The translations under genes were made by a program, and so were the position numbers. 64,000 nt of DNA from Povalibacter uvarum (GTDB lineage Bacteria; Pseudomonadota; Gammaproteobacteria; Steroidobacterales; Steroidobacteraceae). The notes beneath the pieces were generated by a model that ran no database searches, was not told the origin of the DNA, and saw only the letters and a list, made by a program, of their open reading frames with translations. Each line of letters opens with the position of its first letter. Position 1 is the stretch's first letter. The stretch spans positions 223,693-287,692 of the forward strand of contig NZ_JACHHZ010000007.1 of assembly GCF_014202975.1 (NCBI RefSeq), written 5' to 3'. Of this stretch, positions 51,152 to 59,213 are shown in pieces.

Positions 51152-51517
51152 CTACTCGGAGAACCAGTGCAAGGCTTCGTCCATGCTCTTGACGAGACGA
51201 ACCTGCAGGAAGGGATTGTCGTTCAGGGACTGGAACATGCGCGCATAGCCGATGTGCAGCGGCTTGTGCGCGAGCAGGGCGGACTTGACCGGCCGGGCGA
51301 AATGCCTCGATCGACGCCGGTCGGCAAGGGTCTGCACTTCAGGAAACGCGACGTTCAGCAGCTCGATGCCCGTGAGGTCGGTGACCCGATTCAGGAGCGG
51401 ACCGGCATCCTCGAGCTCCTGCACGGCGCGGGCGACGTTTTCCAGGTCCTCGCCGACCAGGGTGCCGGTCAGTCTCAGGACGAAATAATCAGGATGTTGG
51501 GAGATATCGAACGGCAT
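51152..51517 (-). CDS. SpoIIAA-like (STAS-like) protein
   Basis: A 121-residue protein beginning MPFDISQHPDYFVLRLTGTL, with DLTGIELLNVAFPEVQTLA in the middle and FQSLNDNPFLQVRLV near the C terminus. This is the SpoIIAA-like fold (Crp-associated STAS-like family) that lacks the phosphorylatable SSG motif of true antagonists. Role unknown, possibly lipid or ligand binding. A GTG 21 bp upstream is possible; neither start has a clear ribosome binding site. Confidence 0.75.
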   Translation of the reverse strand: MPFDISQHPDYFVLRLTGTLVGEDLENVARAVQELEDAGPLLNRVTDLTGIELLNVAFPEVQTLADRRRSRHFARPVKSALLAHKPLHIGYARMFQSLNDNPFLQVRLVKSMDEALHWFSE

Positions 51518-51639
51518 GGGCTCAGGTGGGTCCGCCACCCGAGTCGATGCTCGCGTGCTTTTCGTTCAGGTATCGCATCGGTTGTATGCACTGCGCCGGC
51601 AGAATGCCGTGCGGTGCACAGTGTACCGTGAGAGGAAGG

Positions 51640-51713
51640 CGATGAGCGATCAGCTGCGAGCGATGAGCTACGAGCGGCGAGCCAGAAGCGGAAGATTTTT
51701 CGGCTCGCCGCTC
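51640..51713. repeat. GAGC-rich repeat array with perfect 12-bp hairpin
   Basis: Direct units (gatgagcgatcagctgcgag, cgatgagctacgagcggcga) end in a hairpin: GAGCGGCGAGCC at 51672-51683 and GGCTCGCCGCTC at 51702-51713, with an 18-nt loop holding five T. The right arm contains part of the stop codon of the leftward receiver-GAF-PAS gene. It may serve as its terminator. Confidence 0.8.
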
Positions 51714-53241
51714 ACCGCTCGTTGCTGGCCTCCCGCAGCCCCTCGATGAGCTGATGCAACCGGTCCGCGTCTCGCTGAGCAACCCTTGCCAGCTCGTGCA
51801 CGTTGCATGCGAGCTGGCCTGCGGCGCCGGAGGCCAGGCGACCGACCGAGTGGCGCAGTGCCGTCGCGGGAACGCGCAGCTCCTGGCTCAGTCGGGAGAG
51901 AAGCGCCTGCCGCACATCGTCGCTGCGCTTGCGTTCCGTGATGTCGACGACTTGCGAGATGAAGTGCAGCGGCCGATCGGCCTCGTCGCGAACCATCGAG
52001 ACGCTCAGCAACGCCCAGACCTCCTGGCCATTGCGATGGATGTAGCGCTTCTCCATCTCGTAGCTGCGGATCGTACCGTCGAGCATCTGGTGCACCAGCC
52101 CGAGATCCTTGTCGAGATCGTCGGGGTGGGTCACTGCCTGGAAATCGAGCCTCAGCAGCTGGTCAGGCGTATACCCGAGCAGATCGCAGATCGCGCGATT
52201 GACGCGCAGCCAGTGACCATTGAGCGATACGAGTGCGATGCCGATGGCGGCATTCTCATATGCTTCGCGGAAGAGCAGCTCACTGCGCGCGAGATCCGCA
52301 TCGGCCGCCCGCTGGGCCACGGTCGCGTCTTCTAGCTGCTTACGGAGTTTGCGTTGCTCGAGCAGCACGCCTACCTGGCGCGACAACGCCCGCAAGGCTT
52401 CGCAAGCCGCTGCATCCAGGGTACGCGGTGTGCGATCGAGGACGCAGACCGTTGCAAGCGCGTGTCCGCCCGCGGAGACGACCGGCGCACCGGCATAGAA
52501 GCGGATATGAGGATCTTCCGTGACCAGCGGATTGCTCGCGAAGCGGGCATCCAGCGCCACGTCCGCGACGATCATCAGTTCGTCCGGACGCTGGATGGCA
52601 TGGGCGCAGAAAGCTTGCGCGCGATGAGTCTCACGCACGGGCAGGCCGATGCGCGACTTGAACCATTGGCGCTCGCCGTCGACCAGCGAGATGAGCGCGA
52701 TCGGTGTCCGGCAGATCGTGGATGCGAGGAGAGCGATGTCGTCGAAGGCGCCTTCCGGTGCGCTGTCGAGGATGTCGTATTCCTCGAGTGATCGCAGGCT
52801 TTCGCTTTCCGCGTTGCCGGAGCGTCGGACCGCTTTGCGCATGACGGTGGCATAGAGCTGCCGGATGCGCGAGACCAGCAGACGATCCGATTGGCTCTTG
52901 CTCAGGTATTCGTCCGCGCCGGCGGCGAGCGCCAGCCTGGAATCCTCGGCGGATTCGCCATCGGCGAGCATCAGGATGCGGGTGCGACGCCCAGCCACGC
53001 TGGCACGGTGCTCGCGACACAAGTCGGTGCTGTCGCCATCGGGCAGGAAGCGATCGACGACGATCAGGGGAAAGTAGATGGCGCGGATCGCCTCGCGCGC
53101 GGCTTCGAGACTGTGCACGCAGACCGAACGGATCTTGTGGGACGCCAGCAGGGATTCCAGCTGCTCGCACTCGGATGCATCGCCATCGACGATGAGGACT
53201 TCGAGCAGGCTCTGCCCCTGTGCGGCGGGATTCTCGGTCAT
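51712..53241 (-). CDS. Receiver-GAF-PAS protein with degenerate histidine kinase dimerisation helix
   Basis: A 509-residue protein. Residues about 12-130 are a receiver domain (EVLIVDGDASECEQLESL; acceptor Asp in LIVVDRFLPDGD; KSQ near the end). A GAF domain follows (ISLVDGERQWFKSRIGLP, AFCAHAIQRPDELMIVADVA), then a PAS domain (REAYENAAIGIALVSLNGHW, VNRAICDLLGYTPDQLLRLD). The C terminus contains LLSRLSQELRVPATALRHSV, the place where a kinase would read SHELRTP; here Gln replaces the phospho-His, and no ATPase domain follows. The stop overlaps a repeat hairpin. It may be a signalling adaptor or a truncated kinase. Confidence 0.85.
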   Translation of the reverse strand: MTENPAAQGQSLLEVLIVDGDASECEQLESLLASHKIRSVCVHSLEAAREAIRAIYFPLIVVDRFLPDGDSTDLCREHRASVAGRRTRILMLADGESAEDSRLALAAGADEYLSKSQSDRLLVSRIRQLYATVMRKAVRRSGNAESESLRSLEEYDILDSAPEGAFDDIALLASTICRTPIALISLVDGERQWFKSRIGLPVRETHRAQAFCAHAIQRPDELMIVADVALDARFASNPLVTEDPHIRFYAGAPVVSAGGHALATVCVLDRTPRTLDAAACEALRALSRQVGVLLEQRKLRKQLEDATVAQRAADADLARSELLFREAYENAAIGIALVSLNGHWLRVNRAICDLLGYTPDQLLRLDFQAVTHPDDLDKDLGLVHQMLDGTIRSYEMEKRYIHRNGQEVWALLSVSMVRDEADRPLHFISQVVDITERKRSDDVRQALLSRLSQELRVPATALRHSVGRLASGAAGQLACNVHELARVAQRDADRLHQLIEGLREASNER

Positions 53242-53301
53242 TCAGGCGCTTCCTTGGCGCAACAATCCTGCGCAGCATCGGTTGAATGACGCGCTCGCAG
53301 C

Positions 53302-53492
53302 ATCGCGGTGACGCTCGTTTGTGCATAGGACGTCCCCTGAACGAGGGCGCACCGTGCGCTGTGCCCGCTTCGCTGCAAGCGCAATGCTCCTGGCTGCAGG
53401 GAACGAACCTACGCGCCGGACGTTTCTCCGATCGGTGTCGCCGCGGACGGGGCCTGCGAGGAAGCCGCCGGCGACGGGTGGCGTGTTGCGAT
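53302..53492 (+). ncRNA. Candidate structured RNA (6S-like size and closing stem), family not proven
   Basis: No coding frame fits this intergenic stretch, but ATCGCGGTGACGCT at 53302-53315 can pair with GGCGTGTTGCGAT at 53480-53492 in a 12-13 bp closing stem with one bulge. The enclosed 191 nt contain a CCCCTGA run early and several local hairpins (GGGC...GCCC, GTCGCC...GGCGAC). Length and closing stem fit a 6S-type RNA, but I cannot verify the central bubble, and no ygfA-like gene is adjacent. An intrinsic terminator on the same strand lies just downstream. Confidence 0.35.
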
Positions 53493-53508
53493 TGAGTCTC
53501 GACGGGGC

Positions 53509-53533
53509 CGTCGGCACTTGCCGACGCTTTTTT
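53509..53533 (+). terminator. Intrinsic terminator with no upstream coding gene
   Basis: CGTCGGC and GCCGACG form a 7-bp stem around ACTT, followed by C and six T. On this strand no gene lies upstream within several kilobases, so it likely ends a short non-coding transcript, or controls the leader of the PA2779-like gene. Confidence 0.6.
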
Positions 53534-53590
53534 CCGCGGCCGCACGGTCAAGGCTAGAATCGCCGCGCGTTTGTCATATGAGGTTGCTGC

Positions 53591-53974
53591 ATGAAAAGTC
53601 TTCTACAAAGAGCACTCGTCTACGTACTGGCGTTGTCCGTGCTGGGGCTCAGCTCGCCGGTCGTCGTTGAGGCGCAGATCATCGGGACGCTGGCCGCCGT
53701 CGAGGCACAGCAGCGCGACAAGGATCTGGCCACCGTCAACGGCGCATTGGCCCGCGAGGAAGTTCGCCAGAAGATGACCGAAATGGGCGTGGACGCGCAG
53801 CAACTCGATGCGCGCATCGCTGCGATGACCGATTCCGAGCTTCGTTCGCTGGCCACGGACATCGAGTCGATGCCTGCCGGCGGTGACGCGCTCGCCGTCA
53901 TCGGCATCGTGTTCCTGGTGCTCCTGATCCTGGAAGCCGTCGGTGTCATCGACATCTTCAAGAAGTTTCCCTGA
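53591..53974 (+). CDS. PA2779 family exported protein
   Basis: A 127-residue protein with a long hydrophobic N terminus (ALVYVLALSVLGLSSPVVVE), a central heptad-rich helix (VNGALAREEVRQKMTEMGVD), and a C-terminal transmembrane helix (ALAVIGIVFLVLLILEAVGV). This architecture is that of the PA2779 family, which occurs in a conserved pair with a PA2778-type cysteine peptidase, as here. The pair's role is not established. A TAGAAT hexamer at 53555-53560 is a plausible -10 element. GAGG lies upstream of the ATG. Confidence 0.85.
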   Translation: MKSLLQRALVYVLALSVLGLSSPVVVEAQIIGTLAAVEAQQRDKDLATVNGALAREEVRQKMTEMGVDAQQLDARIAAMTDSELRSLATDIESMPAGGDALAVIGIVFLVLLILEAVGVIDIFKKFP

Positions 53975-54002
53975 CCGATCTGTCCAGCTGATCTCGTGAA
54001 GT

Positions 54003-54030
54003 CATGCTGCGGCGATGCTGCCGCAGCATG
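54003..54030. terminator. Perfect 10-bp hairpin between PA2779- and PA2778-like genes
   Basis: CATGCTGCGG and CCGCAGCATG pair around an 8-nt loop. The hairpin contains two in-frame start codons of the next gene, which would hide them. It may attenuate read-through or mark an intercistronic processing site. Confidence 0.55.
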
Positions 54031-54048
54031 ACTCCCGATGATCCGCCG

Positions 54049-54999
54049 ATGCTGTACCGGTTCATTCCCTTCCTGTTTCTCGCGCTCGCGGGCTGCGTTT
54101 CGCATGGCCCCGCGCTGAACGCGATCGACCGCTCCTTGCCGGAGCGGGTCGAGCTCACCGAGACACCGTTTTTTCCTCAAGAGGACTACCAGTGCGGTCC
54201 TGCTGCGCTGGCAACCGTGCTGCGTGCATCGGGGGTGGATACGACGTCGGAAGCGCTGGTGCCAGAGGTCTATCTGCCTGGGCGACAAGGCTCCTTGCAG
54301 ACGGAACTGATCGCATCGACTCGTACCCACGGACGCCTGCCTTATCTGCTCGCGCCGGGCATCGAGGACATCGCTGCGGAACTGGCAGCTGGGCGTCCTG
54401 TCCTTGTGCTGCAGAACTTGTTGTTGCGAAGCCTGCCGCAGTGGCACTACGCCGTCGTGGTCGGCTATGACCGGGACGAGGAGCAGGTCATTCTCCGCTC
54501 CGGCACCACTCAGCGGCTCGTCATGAGCACGCGCAAATTCCAGAAGACCTGGGCGCTGGCCGATCGCTGGGCGCTGTTGCCGCTTCAGCCCGGCGATGCA
54601 CCGGCACGGCCAGATCTCGATCGCTACATGGCAGCGGCGGCGGGACTCGAAGCAACCGGAAGGGTCGACGCCGCGACGGCTTCGTACACGCGGGCGCAGT
54701 CGCTGTGGCCGCAGGCAGCTCTGCCGTGGCTCGGGCTCGCTAATCTGGCGTACGCCCGCGGCGACTTTCCCGTGGCCGAGAACGCCTATGTCGCCGCGAT
54801 CGAAAGAGACCCCACCAATGCGGCGGCACGCAACAATCTGGCGGAGACGCTGGCGCGGCGGGGTTGCGTGAACGATGCGAAGCGAGAGATCGTCCGCGCG
54901 CTGGAATTTGCACAAGGCACGTCGCTCGAGAAGGACGTGATGGCGACAGCCACGCGACTGCAGGGCCTGAGGGATGAGGGCACCTGTCCAGCGTCGTGA
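54049..54999 (+). CDS. PA2778 family lipoprotein: C39-like cysteine peptidase with TPR repeats
   Basis: A 316-residue protein with lipobox (LYRFIPFLFLALAGCVS). The C39-like peptidase part has catalytic Cys 49 in YQCGPAALATVL and His 133 in PQWHYAVVVGYDRDEE. Two or three TPR repeats follow (AAAAGLEATGRVDAATASYT, LANLAYARGDFPVAENAYVA, NNLAETLARRGCVNDAK). It pairs with the PA2779-like gene upstream. The start at ATG 54049 gives a standard lipoprotein signal; earlier ATGs at 54004 and 54028 lie in a hairpin. The substrate is unknown. Confidence 0.87.
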   Translation: MLYRFIPFLFLALAGCVSHGPALNAIDRSLPERVELTETPFFPQEDYQCGPAALATVLRASGVDTTSEALVPEVYLPGRQGSLQTELIASTRTHGRLPYLLAPGIEDIAAELAAGRPVLVLQNLLLRSLPQWHYAVVVGYDRDEEQVILRSGTTQRLVMSTRKFQKTWALADRWALLPLQPGDAPARPDLDRYMAAAAGLEATGRVDAATASYTRAQSLWPQAALPWLGLANLAYARGDFPVAENAYVAAIERDPTNAAARNNLAETLARRGCVNDAKREIVRALEFAQGTSLEKDVMATATRLQGLRDEGTCPAS

Positions 55000-55007
55000 A
55001 ATCTCAG

Positions 55008-55140
55008 AGCGGAGAGCGGAGTTTCACACGGAGTTCACGGAGTACACGGAGGTCGGACAAGAAAAATAGAACTCTATTTCTCTGTCTCTTTACTCCGTGT
55101 ACTCCGTGTACTCCGTGTGAAACTCTTTCTCTGCTCCGCT
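55008..55140. repeat. Long nested inverted repeat at a convergent junction
   Basis: The left arm (55008-55051, containing GTTTCACACGGAGTTCACGG) and right arm (55093-55140, containing CTCCGTGTACTCCGTGTGAA) are near-perfect complements. Each arm itself is built of 9-10-bp CGGAGTTCA/CGGAGTACA units. The centre holds AAATAGA-AC-TCTATTT. The whole can form a hairpin of more than 40 pairs. It sits between the convergent PA2778-like and tail-tube genes. Confidence 0.85.
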
Positions 55141-55141
55141 T

Positions 55142-55579
55142 TCACGTCTCGCGCTCGAACCCTTCATGAGTCAGCTCGAGCGTTTCGATCGCCACTTCGT
55201 TGCCGCAGGCGCTGAGTGACGGCCCTTCGTACTTGACCGGCCACGCGTTACGCAGGATGAAGCGAGCGACGTCGTTGCGGGCTTCGTCGCTCAGTACGAC
55301 GACCACATTGCGGCGCGCATCTGTCGTGCGACCTTCGGCGATCATCCGATGCCATTGATACAGCTCGAGCGAGTGTGTGATGCCTCGCTTGAGGATGACG
55401 TTGGAGTAGTGCGTCAGGCCCGGTAGTTTGCGTACACCACTCTTGTCGCTGCCGTCGCGATACTCGACGATGTCGGTGATCGCCGCGCCTAGGATGACTT
55501 CGCTGAAGCCGCTGATCGTCAGGCCATCGATCTCGAGGCGGAAATTGAACTGACGATAAGGGTCGGGGCGGGCGGTCAT
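55142..55579 (-). CDS. Contractile tail-tube-like protein (gp19/Pvc1 type), orphan
   Basis: A 145-residue protein beginning MTARPDPYRQFNFRLEIDGL, with SGFSEVILGAAITDIVEYRD, NVILKRGITHSLELYQWHRM and NAWPVKYEGPSLSACGNEVA. This is the recognisable gp19/phage tail-tube family of contractile injection systems and T4-like phages. No sheath, baseplate, ATPase or spike gene is nearby. AGGAA lies upstream of the ATG. The gene is isolated between a large inverted repeat and a divergent serine hydrolase. It may be a leftover, or a component acting with genes elsewhere. Confidence 0.82.
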   Translation of the reverse strand: MTARPDPYRQFNFRLEIDGLTISGFSEVILGAAITDIVEYRDGSDKSGVRKLPGLTHYSNVILKRGITHSLELYQWHRMIAEGRTTDARRNVVVVLSDEARNDVARFILRNAWPVKYEGPSLSACGNEVAIETLELTHEGFERET

Positions 55580-55729
55580 GGGCAGTTCCTCCGGGTGCGG
55601 CCAGAAGTGCGACGAGAGGGCCACGATCCCTCGCGCGCAGGATGCGGGTCAACGCACTTTCGGGCACGCGAGCGCCCACCGGAGCGCCTAGAATGGCGCT
55701 ATCAGCAAACAAGAAGTCCGGGGGAAAGA

Positions 55730-56899
55730 ATGTTGCGCACGATCGTCCTTGGCGTCGTCACACTGCTGGCTGCCTGTTCCAGTGCCCCCACCCAGCAGGC
55801 GCCGGCAGGCAATCCGCCGTCGCTGCTCACGCTGACGCCCGAACAGCAGCTCGATATCTACAGGAACATCGAGGCGACGTACTCGGTCCGGACGGCAAAG
55901 CGTGGCACGAAGGTGCATCCGTTGCCGCTCGCGCAGAAGCAGATCGCGCCCGTCATCACCTGGCAGGGGAAGACCTATTCCGAAGTCGAGGCCTTCATGG
56001 TCGACGCGAGGATCTCGGGCCTGCTGATCCTGAAGAACGGACAAATCGTCCTCGAACGATATGCGCTCGGCCGCAAGCCCGAAGATCGCTGGACGTCGTT
56101 CTCCGTCGGCAAGTCGGTGACCTCCATCCTGCTCGGCGCCGCGATCGAGGATGGCTATGTCAAGTCGCTCGACGACCCGGTCACGAAGTACATCCCGCAA
56201 CTGAAGGGCAGCGGCTACGACGGCGTGAACGTGCGACAGCTCGTCACGATGACGTCAGGCGTGAAGTGGAACGAGGACTACACCGACCCGAACTCCGACG
56301 TCGCAAGAGCGTCCTTCTGGCCCGGGGAGCCCGGCATGAATCCGCTGGTGAGCTACATGCGTCGCCTGCCGCGCGAAGCGGAGCCCGGCACGAAGTTCGT
56401 CTACAAGACCGGCGAAACGGACATGGCGGGCATCCTCATCGCGAATGCGACCGGCAAAGGGCTTGCGGAATACATGTCGGAGAAGCTCTGGAAGCCCTAC
56501 GGCATGGAGCGCGATGCGATCTGGATGGTGGATCGCGGCGGCATGGAGCGCGGAGGGTGCTGCATCAGCATGACGCTTCGTGACTACGGACGAGTCGGAC
56601 TGTTCATGCTCGAAGGCGGAAAAGCGCAGGGCAGGCAAGTCGTGCCCGAATGGTATGTCCGCGAGTCGACGACTGATCAGGTCCACGAGCCCGCGAAGGG
56701 CGACTATGGTTATTTCTGGTGGATGCAGGGCGGCGGCTATTCCGCCCGGGGCATCTTCGGCCAGCAGGTCCAGGTGTCGCCGTCCGACGGCCTCGTCATC
56801 GCGATCAACTCCGCATTCCCGAAGCCGGTCGATCGGGCTGTGGGCGAAGGCTTCGCGGCCGTGCTCGAAGCGACGCGAACGGCGCTGCGGAGTAACTGA
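55730..56899 (+). CDS. Lipoprotein serine hydrolase (class C beta-lactamase-like)
   Basis: A 389-residue protein with lipobox (IVLGVVTLLAACSS). The serine beta-lactamase-like fold has SVGK (Ser 125, Lys 128) and a YKTGETD segment where class C enzymes have Tyr-x-Asn. The third KTG-like triad is not obvious. Family members are esterases, peptidases or transglycosylases more often than antibiotic-degrading enzymes, so resistance is not inferred. GGGGAAAG lies upstream of the ATG. The last codons lie next to dispersed repeats. Confidence 0.86.
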   Translation: MLRTIVLGVVTLLAACSSAPTQQAPAGNPPSLLTLTPEQQLDIYRNIEATYSVRTAKRGTKVHPLPLAQKQIAPVITWQGKTYSEVEAFMVDARISGLLILKNGQIVLERYALGRKPEDRWTSFSVGKSVTSILLGAAIEDGYVKSLDDPVTKYIPQLKGSGYDGVNVRQLVTMTSGVKWNEDYTDPNSDVARASFWPGEPGMNPLVSYMRRLPREAEPGTKFVYKTGETDMAGILIANATGKGLAEYMSEKLWKPYGMERDAIWMVDRGGMERGGCCISMTLRDYGRVGLFMLEGGKAQGRQVVPEWYVRESTTDQVHEPAKGDYGYFWWMQGGGYSARGIFGQQVQVSPSDGLVIAINSAFPKPVDRAVGEGFAAVLEATRTALRSN

Positions 56900-56906
56900 G
56901 GAAGGT

Positions 56907-56972
56907 ATGGATTCCCGCGTACGCGGGAATGGCGGATGCATGGCCGTCATCCCAGCGCAAGCGGGGATCCAT
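56907..56972. repeat. Two diverged CCCGCGAAAGCGGG-family units
   Basis: The first unit (56907-56934) has a TA centre (attcccgcgtacgcgggaat). The second (56945-56972) has mismatched arms (cgtcatcccagcgcaagcgg). They lie in the convergent gap after the serine hydrolase and before the chemoreceptor stop. Confidence 0.75.
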
Positions 56973-56982
56973 CTTCCCGAGA

Positions 56983-58947
56983 TCAGGCGGCAGCGCGATG
57001 CGCTTCCTCTTCGACGGACGCGGCGGACGCCCCGGAGACTCCCGCGATCGCATCGGATTCGCCCGTGCGGAAGTACGCTACTTCGCGGATCAGTTGCTGT
57101 GACTGCTGCTCCATGGTCTTCGCGGCTGCTGCTGCTTCCTCGACGAGCGCGGCGTTCTGCTGTGTCGACTGATCCATCTGCGTGATGGCTTTGTTGACCT
57201 GCTCGATGCCGCTGGCCTGCTCTTCGCTGGCGTCCGCGATCTGCGCAACGATGTCGCTGACGTTGCGAACGCCGTCCATGATTTCGTGGAGCGCCTTGCC
57301 GGATTCCTGGACCAGTGCACTGCCGGCGCGAACCTTCTCCAGCGAGTTGCCGATCAGATCCTTGATCTCCTTCGCGGCAGTCGCGCTGCGCTGTGCGAGT
57401 GAACGCACCTCGGCTGCGACGACGGCGAAGCCGCGACCTTGTTCGCCCGCACGCGCTGCTTCCACTGCGGCGTTGAGCGCCAGAAGATTCGTCTGGAAGG
57501 CGATTTCATCGATGACGCCGATGATGTCGCTGACCTTGCGGCTCGCGACATCGATCTCCGACATTGCTTCGACGGTGCGGGTAACCACGGCGGTGCTGCG
57601 ACCAGCGTGATCCCGAACCGCTGCAGCGCGCTGATTGGCGCGTCTCGCACTCTCCGAATTCTGGCGCACCGTCGCGGTCATCTCTTCCATGCTCGACGCC
57701 GTCTCTTCGAGGGCGGCAGCCTGCTGCTGAGTGCGCTCGGAGAGGTCGTCGTTGCCTTGCGAGATCTGCCGGGCCGCGACACCGACCGATTCGGATGCGC
57801 GACGCACGCTGCCGACGATGTCGGCGAGCTTGGCGCTCATTCGTGCGCATTCGCCGATGACGCTGTTGCCGGCTTCGATCCTGTTGTCGATGGCGAGCTC
57901 GCCGTGCGCGATGCGGGTCATCATCGTCATCGCGACCCGCGGTTCGCCGCCGATCGGTTTCAGCACCAGGCGCTGGATCAGGGAAAGCAGCACGAAGAGC
58001 AGTACGCCACCGACCACGAGTGCTCCGCTCATGATGCCGATGCCAGCATTGCGCGCGAGCGAAGCAACTTCCGCGGCCGGATAGGCGGCCACGACCTTGA
58101 AGTTCCACGCGTCGAAAGTCTTGTCGAGCCGGACCCAGCCGGATTGAGGTGGGTCGATCGCCGTCAGCGCGACATCCTCGTCGATGCCGTTGGAACGAAA
58201 GCGGAGTTTGCCCTTGTCGTCGACGACAGCGATGACGCCGCCGGTGAGCAGGCGTGCGCGACCCACAGTCTGCTCGAGCGGCTGGAGATCGACTTTGAAG
58301 CCGACGTACCAGATGCCGATGACGTCCCCGCGCACATCGCGAATGGGCTCGTAGCCTGTGATGTAGGGATTGCCGAGAATGTCGACCTGGCCGTAGAACG
58401 CACGACCCTCGCGGATCGCGGCCATGGCGCGTCCCGAAGGATCGAGCACAGTGCCGATGGCGCGCTGCTGATCGACCATGACGTTGGTCGCGACACGTAC
58501 GAACTGATCGCCGGATTTCGAGAAGAGGGTGACGGTGCCGCCGTTGATTTCCGCGACGCCATCCACGAGCGAATAGTGCTGTGCCTGTGGCTGACCGCCG
58601 AAAACCAGGTCCGGCGCCGACTTGTCCTTGACGGTGACGACGGGCCCGGCACTCGCAGCGCCCAGCGCCTGGCTGCGTGCCTGCAACAACTTCATACCCG
58701 ATTGCACGCGCGCCTGGAGCTGCTGGTCCGTCAATGTCAGCAGATCGAGCAGCCCCGCCAGTTCACGCTCTGCCTGCGCGCTGGCCTGCGTGCGGATACG
58801 TGTGTCTTCCTGGCGCCAGAAATAGAACGCCAGCAGGAGCGAAAGGGGCAACAGGACGGCACTGACGATGATCGCGATGCGAGTCCGCAATGAACGTGAA
58901 GGCGCCGCCTCGGGAGCGCGGGACAGCTGCAGGATTCCGTGTGACAA
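56983..58947 (-). CDS. Methyl-accepting chemotaxis protein with Cache sensor
   Basis: A protein of about 654 residues. TM1 ([20 protein letters not shown]), a large Cache-type periplasmic domain ([40 protein letters not shown]), TM2 ([20 protein letters not shown]), then HAMP and the signalling hairpin with the conserved tip [20 protein letters not shown]. Unlike the 30.4-kb receptor it ends in EEEAHRAAA, without a CheR pentapeptide. The TTG start at 58947 with GAGG upstream is chosen; a GTG at 59079 would add a Pro/Arg-rich tail that lacks conservation. No chemotaxis gene is adjacent. Confidence 0.87.
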   Translation of the reverse strand: MSHGILQLSRAPEAAPSRSLRTRIAIIVSAVLLPLSLLLAFYFWRQEDTRIRTQASAQAERELAGLLDLLTLTDQQLQARVQSGMKLLQARSQALGAASAGPVVTVKDKSAPDLVFGGQPQAQHYSLVDGVAEINGGTVTLFSKSGDQFVRVATNVMVDQQRAIGTVLDPSGRAMAAIREGRAFYGQVDILGNPYITGYEPIRDVRGDVIGIWYVGFKVDLQPLEQTVGRARLLTGGVIAVVDDKGKLRFRSNGIDEDVALTAIDPPQSGWVRLDKTFDAWNFKVVAAYPAAEVASLARNAGIGIMSGALVVGGVLLFVLLSLIQRLVLKPIGGEPRVAMTMMTRIAHGELAIDNRIEAGNSVIGECARMSAKLADIVGSVRRASESVGVAARQISQGNDDLSERTQQQAAALEETASSMEEMTATVRQNSESARRANQRAAAVRDHAGRSTAVVTRTVEAMSEIDVASRKVSDIIGVIDEIAFQTNLLALNAAVEAARAGEQGRGFAVVAAEVRSLAQRSATAAKEIKDLIGNSLEKVRAGSALVQESGKALHEIMDGVRNVSDIVAQIADASEEQASGIEQVNKAITQMDQSTQQNAALVEEAAAAAKTMEQQSQQLIREVAYFRTGESDAIAGVSGASAASVEEEAHRAAA

Positions 58948-59213
58948 AGTGCGCCTCGCAGGAGAAGTTCTCCCGCGGCCGCGGGATATCTCCTGTATCG
59001 ACGCCGTGGGGTGCGCCTTGATCGCCGGGGTGTCGGAAAATTCGGGGATGCCGGATGGGACGATCCCTGTATCGTGCACCGCCGTGTGATCCAGGTATCA
59101 CGCAGCCCGGGAATTCATCCAGACCCTGTTCCGTGGCGGTCCATGTCGGGTTCGCGGGTACCCGATCGTCCTTGAATCGAAGCCTCCAACTGCAAGCCCA
59201 AGGAACTCTTCCG

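Noticed and set aside
53242..53590. Signal recognition particle RNA, because of GAGGAAGC near 53455
   Set aside because: The conserved loop GGUCAGGUCCGGAAGGAAGC is not matched beyond a few bases. Other families cannot be decided by eye.
53620..54915. Long - strand open frame of about 430 codons opposite PA2779/PA2778
   Set aside because: Opposite strand has two recognisable family members in their usual order.
55008..55140. Insertion-sequence terminal inverted repeats
   Set aside because: The arms are adjacent to each other with no transposase between them and no target duplication seen.
55730..56899. Antibiotic-resistance beta-lactamase
   Set aside because: Only the SxxK motif is clear; the lipoprotein belongs to a broad serine hydrolase family, so a resistance call is not supported.
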